Shown: positions 1 through 8,395, numbered from the stretch's first letter. The stretch is 30,929 bases of DNA from an uncultured Lachnospiraceae bacterium (GCA_934432885.1 CAKRYY010000033.1:1-30929), one strand, 5' to 3'. Numbers and translations: made by a program. Notes: a model not told the origin generated them from the sequence alone.

Positions 1-48
1 GCACTCGCAAGAGTACCTGAGATGATGGATACGCCGCCCATCTTGTAA
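1..48 (+). CDS. 3' end of an unidentified gene (last 15 codons)
   Basis: Frame 1 is open from the window edge and ends at TAA 46-48, giving the C-terminal residues ALARVPEMMDTPPIL. A strong terminator follows 11 bases later, which supports this being a real gene end. The fragment is too short to name. The gene converges on rpmF. Confidence 0.5.
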   Translation, partial: ALARVPEMMDTPPIL

Positions 49-59
49 TTTGAGCATTT

Positions 60-93
60 AAAAAGGGATATAGCCTCGGTTATATCCCTTTTT
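60..93 (+). terminator. Rho-independent terminator of the upstream plus-strand gene
   Basis: A perfect 8-bp stem GGGATATA (65-72) / TATATCCC (81-88) has an 8-base loop and is extended by AAAAA (60-64) / TTTTT (89-93). The T-run lies on the plus strand just after the stop at 46-48. The A-run gives some potential in the other direction too. Confidence 0.8.
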
Positions 94-112
94 AAACGTT
101 TAAAATAGACAG

Positions 113-146
113 AAAAAAGGGTCTTCCGATTTAATCGGAAAACCCC
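113..146 (-). terminator. Rho-independent terminator of yceD-rpmF
   Basis: Read on the minus strand, GGGGTTTTCCGAT pairs with ATCGGAAGACCC (with G-U pairing) around a TAA loop, followed by a six-T run (A-run at 113-118). It lies 13 bases beyond the rpmF stop. The two-gene unit therefore ends here and does not continue into plsX. Confidence 0.88.
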
Positions 147-158
147 ATTTTACTGACA

Positions 159-338
159 TTAGTCAACGCTGATGATTTCTTTCTTGTTGTAAGAGCCGCA
201 AGCCTTGCATACTCTGTGAGGCATCATCAGTGCGCCGCATTTACTGCATTTTACCAACGTAGGAGCGCTCATTTTCCAGTTTGCTCTACGCTTGTCTCTT
301 CTTCCTTTGGAAGATTTGTTCTTGGGACAGATAGACAT
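159..338 (-). CDS. rpmF: 50S ribosomal protein L32
   Basis: The 59-residue product starts MSICPKNKSSKGRRDKRRAN, the usual basic N-terminus of bL32. It carries two CxxC pairs (CSKC at 31-34 and CKAC at 44-47) that form the zinc ribbon of the C+ version of the protein. It is a structural protein of the large ribosomal subunit. GGAGG lies just upstream of the ATG, and the start is 2 bases after the yceD stop, so the two are cotranscribed. The gene is shorter than most ORF cut-offs but has the right length and all its motifs. In many Firmicutes plsX follows; here a terminator does. Confidence 0.97.
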   Translation of the reverse strand: MSICPKNKSSKGRRDKRRANWKMSAPTLVKCSKCGALMMPHRVCKACGSYNKKEIISVD

Positions 339-340
339 CT

Positions 341-865
341 CTACACCTCCTTACCCGCGTTAAAAATATCCTTTATCGCCGCCAATCTCGGATCAGGAAC
401 AAAGGTATCACACCCGCAGGTTCCCTCATTCAGGTCTCCACCGCATACGCTGCAGATTCCTTTACAGTCCGGTTTACACAGGACTTTCATTGGCCACTCT
501 ACTGAAATTTCATCATATATAAGGTCGTCTACATCGAACTGATAACCGAAAAGTCCTGTATCCTGCTCTTCCTCTGAAACAGCCGCTTCAAGCTCCGGTA
601 TGAAAACCTGTCTTGAAAATTTCAAAGAAAAATGATAAGGAACCTCTTTCAGACAACGGTCACAATAAAGCCCTACTGTCATCTCCAGTTCTATCGCAAC
701 CTCTGCCCTTCCTTTTCCTTTACTGGAAATCGTCAGAAAAACAGGCTGCTTTTCAAGCACCGGATACTGGCATCCGCTATATTCCAGAACAGACGGCGTA
801 AACTCTGTTTCCTTCTTAACCGTCCTTCCTTCTGCTGTCAATATGTCCGTTAAATTCAGTATCAT
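341..865 (-). CDS. YceD/DUF177 family protein
   Basis: The 174-residue protein belongs to the DUF177 (YceD) family, which is almost always encoded directly upstream of rpmF, as here. Visible family features are the CDRCL segment near residue 70, the acidic D-x-D-D-L-I-Y-D-E-I stretch near residue 110, and a Cys-rich C-terminal part (CKPDCKGICSVCGGDLN) that looks metal-binding. In proteobacteria and plants the family is linked to 23S rRNA maturation; its role in Clostridia is not settled. Expression is expected from the consensus promoter at 892-920, with the start 27 bases downstream of the -10. Confidence 0.93.
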   Translation of the reverse strand: MILNLTDILTAEGRTVKKETEFTPSVLEYSGCQYPVLEKQPVFLTISSKGKGRAEVAIELEMTVGLYCDRCLKEVPYHFSLKFSRQVFIPELEAAVSEEEQDTGLFGYQFDVDDLIYDEISVEWPMKVLCKPDCKGICSVCGGDLNEGTCGCDTFVPDPRLAAIKDIFNAGKEV

Positions 866-891
866 TATAGACCCCTGTTCACACTCGTATT

Positions 892-920
892 ATTATACAT
901 AACATGAGATATTTTGTCAA
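892..920 (-). promoter_or_regulatory. Sigma-A promoter of yceD-rpmF (perfect consensus)
   Basis: On the minus strand, TTGACA (915-920), a 17-base spacer and TATAAT (892-897) match the housekeeping consensus at all 12 positions. The -35 begins only 12 bases past the ackA stop, so yceD-rpmF is transcribed separately from pta-ackA. Confidence 0.88.
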
Positions 921-932
921 CGAATATTTCTG

Positions 933-2129
933 TTATTTTACAAGCGCGTATGTTTCCCTTGCAATCGCAAGTTCTTCATTCGTCGGGATGACAAGTATCT
1001 TTGTATTGGAATCTGCTGTTGAAATGACCAAATCCTCGCCACGCTTTTTATTCTGCTCCTGATCCAGCTTTACGCCCAGATAACCAAGATACTCACAAAT
1101 CATACTGCGGACAAGGGCGCTGTTCTCACCAAGCCCTGCCGTAAAGCAGATACCGTCTACACCGTTCATCGCCGCTGTGTATGCGCCAATATACTTTGCA
1201 ACACGGTAAGCAAAGGTCTTCATCGCCCGTGTTCCCTCCGGCTTTCCTGCCAGATAAGAATCCTCCAAATCTCTGAAATCTGAAGAAAGACCACCAGAAA
1301 CGCCCAGCACGCCGGATTCCTTATTTAAAATCTTCATGATTTCTTCCAGCGTTTTTCCTTCTTTATGTGCAATAAATTCGATAATTGCCGGGTCTATGTC
1401 CCCGCTTCGCGTTCCCATAATCAGACCTTCCAACGGTGTCAATCCCATGGATGTATCTACTGATTTTCCATATTTTACTGCGGAAACGCTGGCGCCATTG
1501 CCAAGATGACACACAATCAGCTTTAATTTTATAATATCCTCGCCAAGCACCTGTGCCGCACGTTTAGACACATAGGAGTGGCTCGTCCCATGAAAGCCAT
1601 AGCGTCTGATCTTATCCTTTTCATAATAGCTGTAAGGAATTCCATATAAATATGCTTCCTCCGGCATCGTCTGATGAAATGCCGTATCAAATACCGCTGC
1701 CATAGGCGTACCCGGCATCAGTTCCGCGCAGGCACGAATGCCAATCAGGTTTGCCGGATTATGTAATGGTGCAAGCTCGCTGCATGCTTCAATCGCAGCA
1801 ATTACCTCGTCATCAATCAGGGTAGACGCAGCAAACTTCTCGCCACCATGCACAATACGATGCCCTACCGCGCCAATCTCGGAAAGACTGGAAACTACAC
1901 CCGTCTCTGCATCCGTCAGCGCATCAATAACCATACGGATTGCTACCTTATGGTCTTCCATTGGCGCCTGTGTTATTTTCTTATCCATTCCCGGCTTCTG
2001 ATATACAATACGGCTTCCTTCTATGCCAATTCGCTCACAGAGTCCTTTTGCAATAACCTGTTCGCTCTTTGAATCAATCAACTGAAATTTCAGAGAAGAG
2101 CTTCCGCAGTTGATTACCAAAATATTCAT
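933..2129 (-). CDS. ackA: Acetate kinase
   Basis: The 398-residue enzyme makes ATP and acetate from acetyl phosphate, the last step of fermentative acetate production. The N-terminus MNILVINCGSSSLKFQL holds the conserved Asn7. Other family motifs are GHRIVHGG (substrate Arg), VFDTAFHQTMP, YGFHGTSHSYV, the nucleotide-binding HLGNGASV, MGTRSGDIDP and the C-terminal metal-ligand segment TNEELAIAR. The length matches the family norm of about 400. It lies 48 bases downstream of pta, with no terminator between, so pta-ackA is one transcription unit. No hairpin terminator is visible after the stop. Confidence 0.98.
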   Translation of the reverse strand: MNILVINCGSSSLKFQLIDSKSEQVIAKGLCERIGIEGSRIVYQKPGMDKKITQAPMEDHKVAIRMVIDALTDAETGVVSSLSEIGAVGHRIVHGGEKFAASTLIDDEVIAAIEACSELAPLHNPANLIGIRACAELMPGTPMAAVFDTAFHQTMPEEAYLYGIPYSYYEKDKIRRYGFHGTSHSYVSKRAAQVLGEDIIKLKLIVCHLGNGASVSAVKYGKSVDTSMGLTPLEGLIMGTRSGDIDPAIIEFIAHKEGKTLEEIMKILNKESGVLGVSGGLSSDFRDLEDSYLAGKPEGTRAMKTFAYRVAKYIGAYTAAMNGVDGICFTAGLGENSALVRSMICEYLGYLGVKLDQEQNKKRGEDLVISTADSNTKILVIPTNEELAIARETYALVK

Positions 2130-2177
2130 CCTTTGAATCCCCCTGTTCTGCCGCCCCGCTGCAGCAAATTTTATTTT

Positions 2178-3179
2178 TTAGGAAAGCTGTGCCTGAACTG
2201 CAGTCAACGCAACTACGCCGACAATGTCCTCCCATGAGCAGCCTCTGGAAAGGTCGTTTACCGGTTTTGCAATACCCTGCAGCATCGGTCCATAAGCTTC
2301 TGCCTTACCAAGCCGCTGTACCAGCTTATATCCGATATTACCACAGTCAAGGTTCGGGAAAATAAGCACATTAGCCTTTCCTGCGACCTCGCTGCCCGGT
2401 GCTTTTGATTTTGCAATCTGCGGAACAAGGGCTGCGTCTGTCTGTAGCTCTCCATCCAGTGTCAGATGCGGATACTGCTCATGTGCAATCCGGACTGCCT
2501 CTACTACCTTATCTACCAGCGGATGCTTTGCGCTTCCTTTTGTGGAATGGGAAAGCATTGCAATCACCGGTTTTGCACCAATTAAGCTTCTAAAGCTCTT
2601 TGCACTTGTGTCTGCGATTGCTGCCAGTTCCTCTGAGGTAGGGTCCTGATTCAGACCGCAGTCTGCAAACAGAAAGGTTCCCTGATAGCCATATTCACAA
2701 TCCGGCACATCCAAAATGAAAAATGCCGATACCAGCTTTGTTCCTTCTGCTGTTTTCAAAATCTGTAATGCAGGACGCAGCGTATCCGCAGTCGCATGAC
2801 AAGCCCCCGCTACCATACCATCTGCATCGTTTGCCTTTACCATGATAATGCCAAATGTAAGATAATCAGATAAAAGAATCTCGCGCGCCTTCTCCGGTGT
2901 CATTCCCTTATTCTTTCTGGTTTCATACAGGAGTGATACATAGGCATCCAGTTTTTCACATTTTGCCGGATTTACAACCGTTACTCCTGTCAGATCCACT
3001 TCCAGCCATCTTGCCCCATCCATGATTTTTTCTTCGTCACCAATCATGATAATATTGGCAATCTTCTCTGCCAGAATATGGGATGCTGCAATCAGTGTCC
3101 TCTTATCATTTGTCTCTGGAAGCACGATTGTCTTTAAGTCTTGTCTTGCTTTTTCCTTCATCAAATCAATGTAACTCAT
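2178..3179 (-). CDS. pta: Phosphate acetyltransferase
   Basis: The 333-residue enzyme converts acetyl-CoA and phosphate to acetyl phosphate, feeding AckA downstream. Motifs include the N-terminal LPETNDKRTLIAAS, MVAGACHATADTLRPALQI, MLSHSTKGSAKHP, and the C-terminal FPNLDCGNIGYKLVQRLGKAEAYGP. This is the short Pta class without the N-terminal DRTGG/CobB-like domain of E. coli. The frame stays open for 111 more codons upstream, but start 3179 is chosen because it begins the conserved MSYIDLMKEKARQ sequence, has GGAG 9 bases upstream and lies just downstream of a good promoter. Confidence 0.97.
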   Translation of the reverse strand: MSYIDLMKEKARQDLKTIVLPETNDKRTLIAASHILAEKIANIIMIGDEEKIMDGARWLEVDLTGVTVVNPAKCEKLDAYVSLLYETRKNKGMTPEKAREILLSDYLTFGIIMVKANDADGMVAGACHATADTLRPALQILKTAEGTKLVSAFFILDVPDCEYGYQGTFLFADCGLNQDPTSEELAAIADTSAKSFRSLIGAKPVIAMLSHSTKGSAKHPLVDKVVEAVRIAHEQYPHLTLDGELQTDAALVPQIAKSKAPGSEVAGKANVLIFPNLDCGNIGYKLVQRLGKAEAYGPMLQGIAKPVNDLSRGCSWEDIVGVVALTAVQAQLS

Positions 3180-3221
3180 CCACCCATTCTCCTTTTCCTT
3201 CTCCAGTAATTCTTTACCAGT

Positions 3222-3251
3222 ATTATAGCGTACTTCTCCTTTTGTATACAA
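3222..3251 (-). promoter_or_regulatory. Sigma-A promoter of pta-ackA
   Basis: On the minus strand TTGTAT (3246-3251) and TATAAT (3222-3227) are separated by 18 bases. The -10 is perfect and lies about 40 bases from the pta start. Confidence 0.65.
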
Positions 3252-3300
3252 GATACATAATTGAAAAAAATTGTGTTTAATCGCATACAAAACCGGGTTA

Positions 3301-3309
3301 TGATATAAT
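3301..3309 (+). promoter_or_regulatory. Extended -10 promoter of tmcAL
   Basis: TGATATAAT is a perfect extended -10 (TGnTATAAT). No good -35 is seen at the right distance, which is usual for this class. The predicted start of transcription, about 3315-3317, falls at the first bases of the folded leader at 3314. Confidence 0.6.
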
Positions 3310-3313
3310 ATAC

Positions 3314-3452
3314 GTATCCGGCAGAGATAAAAGATGAAAGGCATAAAAATCTGCTTGCATGATTTTTTATGTTTTTCATCTTTTATCGAGCATTGCGAGC
3401 CGCAAAAAGCTTTTATTTTGCGGCTCTGCCGGATACAAATGCCGGATACAAA
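3314..3452 (+). promoter_or_regulatory. Structured tmcAL leader: three-way junction with duplicated closing strand
   Basis: Three perfect helices can be traced. P1 is GTATCCGGCAGAG (3314-3326) with CTCTGCCGGATAC (3424-3436). P2 is ATAAAAGATGAAA (3327-3339) with TTTCATCTTTTAT (3374-3386), continued through two G-U pairs into CATAAAAATC (3342-3351) with GATTTTTTATG (3361-3371). P3 is GAGCCGCAAAA (3397-3407) with TTTTGCGGCTC (3416-3426), sharing its last 3 bases with P1. P2 directly abuts P1, giving a compact junction. The block TGCCGGATACAAA occurs twice in tandem (3427-3439 and 3440-3452), so a second copy can also pair with the P1 5' strand over 10 bp. The ribosome binding site follows at once. 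I recognise no known riboswitch family. Confidence 0.7.
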
Positions 3453-3468
3453 AAAGAAAGGAACCTCT

Positions 3469-4701
3469 ATGAAAATCGCTGGAATCATAGCTGAATATAA
3501 TCCCTTCCACAATGGTCATCTCTACCACCTTAAGCAGACGCGGCGCATTACCGACGCCGATTATGTAATTGTCATCATGAGCGGCAATTTTACCCAGCGC
3601 GGCGAGCCTGCCCTTTTGGACAAATACCTGCGCACAAAAATGGCGCTCTCCTGTGGAGCAGACCTTGTACTGGAGCTGCCTGCCTGCTGTGCCTGTGCCA
3701 GTGCACAATATTTTTCCGATGGTGCCGTCTCTATCCTGGAGCATCTTGGTGTTACAGATTTTCTTGTTTTCGGGAGTGAAGCTGGCGATATTTCCATGCT
3801 TTTGGAAGCGGCTGACATTCTCTTAAAACAGCCCGCAGACTATAGATGCGCCCTACAGGATAATTTGAGATCCGGGCTTTCTTTTCCAGCAGCCCGTGCA
3901 AAAGCTCTTTCTGTATCCCATGCAGAGCTTTTATCCTCTCCCAATAATATTCTCGGCATTGAATACTGCCGCAGTCTCCTTTCCAGAAACAGCGCCATAA
4001 AGCCGGTAACGATTACACGTACAGGCAGTGCTTATCAAAACGACTTTCTGGAGCAGACCTTCAGTTCTGCCCTCGCCATTCGGACTGCATTAAAAAAAGG
4101 CGATACGCCTTCTTTACTTTCTCAGCATCTGCCTGCGTCTGCTTTTACAATTCTGAAAAGCGCGATAGGAAAAACTGCGCCTATCTTTCCGGAAATGCTT
4201 TCCGATGCGCTGCATTATAAGCTGCTTTCTGAAAGCTCTGAAGGCTTTACCCGCTATCTGGATGTCTCAGGCGACCTTTCCAACCGGATTTGCAGACAGC
4301 TTCCCACGTATACAGGCTATGAGGATTTCTGTATGTCCCTGAAAACAAAAGAGCTGACCCTTACAAGGATCAGCCGCAGTCTTGCACATATCTTATTAAC
4401 GATTGAAAAGGATACCCTGGAGCTGTGCCGCATGATGGATTTTGCTCCTTACGCAAGGATACTTGGCTTTCGCAGGGAAGCTGCTCCCTTGCTCTCAGCC
4501 ATCCGTTCAAATGCTTCCATTCCGCTCATTTCAAAGCTTGCAGACGCGCGCCGTTATCTGCCCGCGCCCGCTCTTATGCTTCTGGAAAAGGACATTCTTG
4601 CCGCACACATTTATAACAGCCTCGTCCTTCACAGGTATCATACTCATCTGCCTCATGAAATGCAGCGGCAGATTATTATTTCTGACGAATCACTTCTATA
4701 A
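3469..4701 (+). CDS. tmcAL: tRNA(Met) cytidine acetate ligase
   Basis: The 410-residue protein is the YlbM/DUF795 family enzyme that activates acetate with ATP and installs ac4C34 on elongator tRNA-Met. The N-terminus IIAEYNPFHNGHLYHL carries the HxGH nucleotidyltransferase motif (residues 14-17), followed by IMSGNFTQRGEPALLDKY and the SPNNILGIEY motif. The length is close to the usual 400-415. The frame is open 45 codons further upstream, but that stretch is the folded leader; ATG 3469 begins the conserved sequence and has AAAGG upstream. Its acetate substrate is the product of the divergent pta-ackA operon, an inferred metabolic link. The last 26 bases overlap the convergent pepD gene. Confidence 0.95.
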   Translation: MKIAGIIAEYNPFHNGHLYHLKQTRRITDADYVIVIMSGNFTQRGEPALLDKYLRTKMALSCGADLVLELPACCACASAQYFSDGAVSILEHLGVTDFLVFGSEAGDISMLLEAADILLKQPADYRCALQDNLRSGLSFPAARAKALSVSHAELLSSPNNILGIEYCRSLLSRNSAIKPVTITRTGSAYQNDFLEQTFSSALAIRTALKKGDTPSLLSQHLPASAFTILKSAIGKTAPIFPEMLSDALHYKLLSESSEGFTRYLDVSGDLSNRICRQLPTYTGYEDFCMSLKTKELTLTRISRSLAHILLTIEKDTLELCRMMDFAPYARILGFRREAAPLLSAIRSNASIPLISKLADARRYLPAPALMLLEKDILAAHIYNSLVLHRYHTHLPHEMQRQIIISDESLL

Positions 4702-6121
4702 TATATTCCCATACCCGCTTAGTGGAGGAAATGCTCAGCGTTTCCTCTGTCGTATGGATGTCCTTCATATCCGGTCCGATAGAAACCGCATCGAGGTCAC
4801 TGATTTTTCCTGCCAGAAGTCCACACTCAAGTCCTGCATGAATTGCCTGAATTACAGGTTCTTTTCCATACATTTCTTTATATACGCGAACCATATCTCT
4901 TCTAAGCGCAGAATCCTTTTTGAACTCCCATGCCGGATAAGCGCCTTCTATTGCAACGCTTCCGCCAAGCTGTCTGGTTAAAAACTCCAGCTTCTGGGCA
5001 AGAAAATCTCTTGCAGTCTGAACAGAGCTTCTAAGCGCATATCGTAAGGATAACGCTTCTTCTGTCAACGTCAGAATTCCAAGATTTAAAGAAGTTTCTA
5101 CAAGTCCGGGAATGTCTGCACTCATAGTCTGAATGCCATTTGGCAGAAGGCAGATTAACGTAAGCATCCGGCTGCGACATTCCTCTGTCAGCACCTTCGC
5201 CTCTCCTTCTCCCAAAAGCTCTGCCGTAATCTTTATATCCGGATCCGTTACTGCATACTCTTTTGACACAGCAACTGCCACCTTCGCAACAAGCTCTGCA
5301 AGCTTTTCTGCATCCTTACCATCAACGATAAGCTTTGCCTTTGTCTCACGTGCAATGGCATTGTCCTTCAGCCCGCCTGCCATAGCTGCAATCGAATAGC
5401 GTACCTTTCCTTCCAGTGCCATCAGCACTCTGCCAAGCAGCAGATTGGAATTTGCCCTTCCTTTATCAATTTCCGCACCAGAATGTCCGCCTCTTAAGCC
5501 TGTCACCGTAAGCTCACAGGAAACACCATGCCGTATCTCCCATTCACCCGGCACAGTAACGATCGCACTACAGCCGCCTGCGCAGCTTGTCAGCAGATAG
5601 CCTTCCTCTTCTGAATCAAGATTCAAAAGCTTGTGACCCTTTAACGGCGTAAGGTCAATGGCATGCGCTCCTTCCATGCCGACTTCCTCGCTCACGGTAA
5701 ATACTGCTTCCAGCCTCGGATGCTCCAAACTGCTAGAAGCAAAAATGGCAAGAATATAAGCGATGGCAATTCCATCATCTCCGCCAAGCGTCGTTCCCTG
5801 TGCTGTAATGATGTCTCCGTCTATCATCAGGGAAAGCCCATCCTTTTCAAAATCAATGGTACAGCCCGGCTCCTTCTCGCACACCATATCCAGATGTCCC
5901 TGTAAAATCAGAGGCTCCACATTTTCATAGCCCGGCGTTGCTTCCTTAATCATAATGATATTGCCGATGCTGTCCTGATGAACCTCCAGTCCATGCTTCT
6001 GCGCAAAATCCACACAATAATCGCTTATCTTCTTTTCATGATAAGAGGGATGCGGAATCTGACACAGCTCTTCAAAATAATGAAATACTTCTTTTGGTTC
6101 CAGATTTGATAAAACGCCCAT
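4676..6121 (-). CDS. pepD: Aminoacyl-histidine dipeptidase (M20C, PepD)
   Basis: The 481-residue cytosolic metallopeptidase cleaves Xaa-His and other dipeptides. The M20 ligand and catalytic residues are visible: LQGHLDMVCEK (His76, Asp78), GTTLGGDDGIA (Asp115), SEEVGMEGA (Glu145/Glu146), NLDSEEEG (Asp169) and a C-terminal HAGLECGLL that supplies the last histidine. The length equals that of E. coli PepD. The start is 1 base after the PqqD-like gene, so OPT transporter, PqqD-like and PepD form an operon for peptide import and breakdown. The 3' end overlaps tmcAL tail to tail. Confidence 0.96.
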   Translation of the reverse strand: MGVLSNLEPKEVFHYFEELCQIPHPSYHEKKISDYCVDFAQKHGLEVHQDSIGNIIMIKEATPGYENVEPLILQGHLDMVCEKEPGCTIDFEKDGLSLMIDGDIITAQGTTLGGDDGIAIAYILAIFASSSLEHPRLEAVFTVSEEVGMEGAHAIDLTPLKGHKLLNLDSEEEGYLLTSCAGGCSAIVTVPGEWEIRHGVSCELTVTGLRGGHSGAEIDKGRANSNLLLGRVLMALEGKVRYSIAAMAGGLKDNAIARETKAKLIVDGKDAEKLAELVAKVAVAVSKEYAVTDPDIKITAELLGEGEAKVLTEECRSRMLTLICLLPNGIQTMSADIPGLVETSLNLGILTLTEEALSLRYALRSSVQTARDFLAQKLEFLTRQLGGSVAIEGAYPAWEFKKDSALRRDMVRVYKEMYGKEPVIQAIHAGLECGLLAGKISDLDAVSIGPDMKDIHTTEETLSISSTKRVWEYIIEVIRQK

Positions 6122-6122
6122 A

Positions 6123-6488
6123 TTACACTCCTTGCTTTTTTTGTAAATTTACATACAAGATGAAATCGTTATTCCGTAATACAAAAAGGAATTTTGTCAG
6201 ACGCTCATACAAGGGCTCTGCTTCCTGTCCAAATTTATCTTTTACCAGTTTTCCAATCTCATATACATTTCTTTTTCCATCAATCTGTTTCCAGACAAAG
6301 CTTCCAAAATCATCCAGCTCAATCCGGCTGACCTTTGGTTTCCTGAAAAAGATTTGTGCAATCCGGTTGAAAAGCCCCTTATTTTTCCTCATAATCTCAA
6401 TACGACCATCAGCCCTTTCCCCATAGGGGAAAAGGCTGTTGTGCTTTGGTATATAGTCCAGATAATTTTCTTTCTTTTTTTCACGCAT
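6123..6488 (-). CDS. PqqD-family (RRE-fold) protein
   Basis: The 121-residue protein has a basic N-terminal third (MREKKKENYLDYIPKHN) and then a PqqD-like domain from about residue 50 with the typical LDDFGSFVWKQIDGKRNVYEIGKLVKDKFG core and a C-terminal LTKFLFVLRNNDFI helix. PqqD proteins and related RREs bind RiPP precursor peptides for maturases. No radical SAM enzyme, precursor or other RiPP gene is visible here; the neighbours are an oligopeptide transporter (5 bases upstream) and PepD (1 base downstream). A peptide-binding role in peptide uptake is inferred, not shown. ATG 6488 is chosen as first Met of the conserved part; the further upstream codons overlap the transporter gene. Confidence 0.85.
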   Translation of the reverse strand: MREKKKENYLDYIPKHNSLFPYGERADGRIEIMRKNKGLFNRIAQIFFRKPKVSRIELDDFGSFVWKQIDGKRNVYEIGKLVKDKFGQEAEPLYERLTKFLFVLRNNDFILYVNLQKKQGV

Positions 6489-6493
6489 ACTGC

Positions 6494-8395
6494 TTATGCC
6501 TTTTTCGGTTTTTTCTTTATGAAAAATACCAGTGTTGCACATAAAACAGCAAAGAATACAAGTCCGCCGATGTTTCCAAGATCAATTCCAAGACAGGTGC
6601 CGAGGAAATCACCTAAGGTACCCTCTCCCATCGGAATAATTGCAAACACTGCCAGAAGGATTCCGACAAGACCCTCACCTGCAATCAGACCTGAAGAATA
6701 TAATACGCCATTCTCAATGCTCTGTTTCTTTTCTGTCTCAGAATCTGTTTTCTTTGATTCAAAATACAGTCTGATTAAACCGCCGACCATAATCGGTGTG
6801 CTTAAGTGAATCGGCAGATACAGACCTACTGCAAACGGCAGTACCGGAATCTGCAGAATCTCTACCACGATTGCAATGGCTGCACCGCAGAAAATGAGTG
6901 CCCAGGGAAGCTCTCCTCCCATAACGCCTTCTACAACCATCTTCATCAGCGTTGCCTGCGGAGCCGGAAGCTCTGCGGAGCCATAGCCCCATGCTCTGCT
7001 GAGCAGATACAGTACGCCGCCGATTGCTGCTGCGGATACAACAACGCCAATAATCTCACCAATCTGCTGTTTGCGAGGTGTTGCGCCTACAATATAGCCA
7101 GTCTTTAAGTCCTGTGAAGTATCACCGGCAATGGCTGCAATAATACAGATAATAGAACCGATTGTAATGGCTGCAATCATGCCTGTCATACCAATATTTC
7201 CAGTTGCCTTCAAAAGCATGGTTGCGATTAAAAGCGTTGCAATTGCCATACCGGAAACTGGGTTATTGGAGCTTCCTACAATACCTACCATTCTGGAAGA
7301 TACCGTTGCAAAAAAGAAACCAAAGATAATAATGATGATAGCGCCTGTCAGATTAACCGGAATAGAGGGAAGCAGCCACATAATAACAGCTACAACGCCA
7401 ATCGTAATCATTACAACATTCATAGGAAGGTCTGTATTTAATCTGTCGTTCTGTCCGCCCTTCTTTCCATATACTGCTATCGCCTGCTTAAAGGTACGCA
7501 CAATCATCGGAAGAGATTTAATCAAGGAAAGGATGCCGCCTGCGGCTACAGCGCCTGCACCGATATAACGGATATAGCTTCCCCAGATTCCCCATGTCCC
7601 GAGCTCACTGATAGGAGCTGTTGCAGGATAAAGAACTGCATCTCCTCCAAAGAGAACGATTAACGGCATCAATACGAACCAGCCTACAGTACCACCTGCC
7701 AACAGGTAGGAAGATACCTTAGGTCCGCAGATATATCCAACACCAGCCAGCGCCGGAAGCACGTCCATACCAATTCCGGAGCCCTTGTAGCCCTTTAATG
7801 AATAATCTACTTCGCTGGGGAATACTTTTAATCCATCTGCAATGAATTTATAAACTGCTGCAATTCCAAGACCCGCAAATACGGTTCCTGCCTTTGCGCC
7901 GCCTTCCTCACCTGCAAGAAGTACCTCAGCACATGCCTGTCCTTCCGGATAAGGCAGTGTTCCATGCTCCTGTACAATTAAAGCGCTGCGGAGCGGAATC
8001 ATAAACATAACACCCAAAACACCACCACAGAGTGCAATCAGGGCAATCTCAATAAGAGACGGATTTTCCGTTCCAAATTCTGTTGCCCACATAAAAAGTG
8101 CCGGCATCGTAAAGATAGCGCCAGCTGCTACAGACTCTCCGGCTGAGCCGATGGTCTGTACCATATTATTCTCCAGAATGGAGTCTCTTTTCAGTATCAC
8201 GCGGATAATTCCCATCGAAATAACTGCCGCCGGAATCGACGCTGATACTGTCATGCCTACCCGAAGTCCCAGGTACGCATTTGCCCCGCCGAACAAAACT
8301 GCCAGAATTGCGCCGATTAAAATGGACGTAAGCGTCAGTTCCGGTACAACCTTGTCTGCGGGAATAAATGGTTTGAATTCTTTCTGATTTTCCAT
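6494..8395 (-). CDS. OPT family oligopeptide transporter
   Basis: The 633-residue polytopic membrane protein belongs to the OPT family (bacterial TIGR00733 type), which imports oligopeptides using an ion gradient. It starts with the typical FKPFIPADKVVPELTLTSI segment and has the GGANAYLGLRVGMTVSASIPAAVISMGI, GTLPYPEGQACAEVL and SSNNPVSGM motifs, with many hydrophobic helices through to the Lys-rich end FFIKKKPKKA. It is the first gene of the operon with the PqqD-like protein and PepD. A sigma-A-type promoter lies just upstream. A good GGTGG ribosome binding site precedes the ATG. Confidence 0.94.
   Translation of the reverse strand: MENQKEFKPFIPADKVVPELTLTSILIGAILAVLFGGANAYLGLRVGMTVSASIPAAVISMGIIRVILKRDSILENNMVQTIGSAGESVAAGAIFTMPALFMWATEFGTENPSLIEIALIALCGGVLGVMFMIPLRSALIVQEHGTLPYPEGQACAEVLLAGEEGGAKAGTVFAGLGIAAVYKFIADGLKVFPSEVDYSLKGYKGSGIGMDVLPALAGVGYICGPKVSSYLLAGGTVGWFVLMPLIVLFGGDAVLYPATAPISELGTWGIWGSYIRYIGAGAVAAGGILSLIKSLPMIVRTFKQAIAVYGKKGGQNDRLNTDLPMNVVMITIGVVAVIMWLLPSIPVNLTGAIIIIIFGFFFATVSSRMVGIVGSSNNPVSGMAIATLLIATMLLKATGNIGMTGMIAAITIGSIICIIAAIAGDTSQDLKTGYIVGATPRKQQIGEIIGVVVSAAAIGGVLYLLSRAWGYGSAELPAPQATLMKMVVEGVMGGELPWALIFCGAAIAIVVEILQIPVLPFAVGLYLPIHLSTPIMVGGLIRLYFESKKTDSETEKKQSIENGVLYSSGLIAGEGLVGILLAVFAIIPMGEGTLGDFLGTCLGIDLGNIGGLVFFAVLCATLVFFIKKKPKKA

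Noticed and set aside
3180..3512. 111-codon N-terminal extension of pta
   Set aside because: It runs through the pta promoter and the folded leader of tmcAL; the conserved protein starts at 3179.
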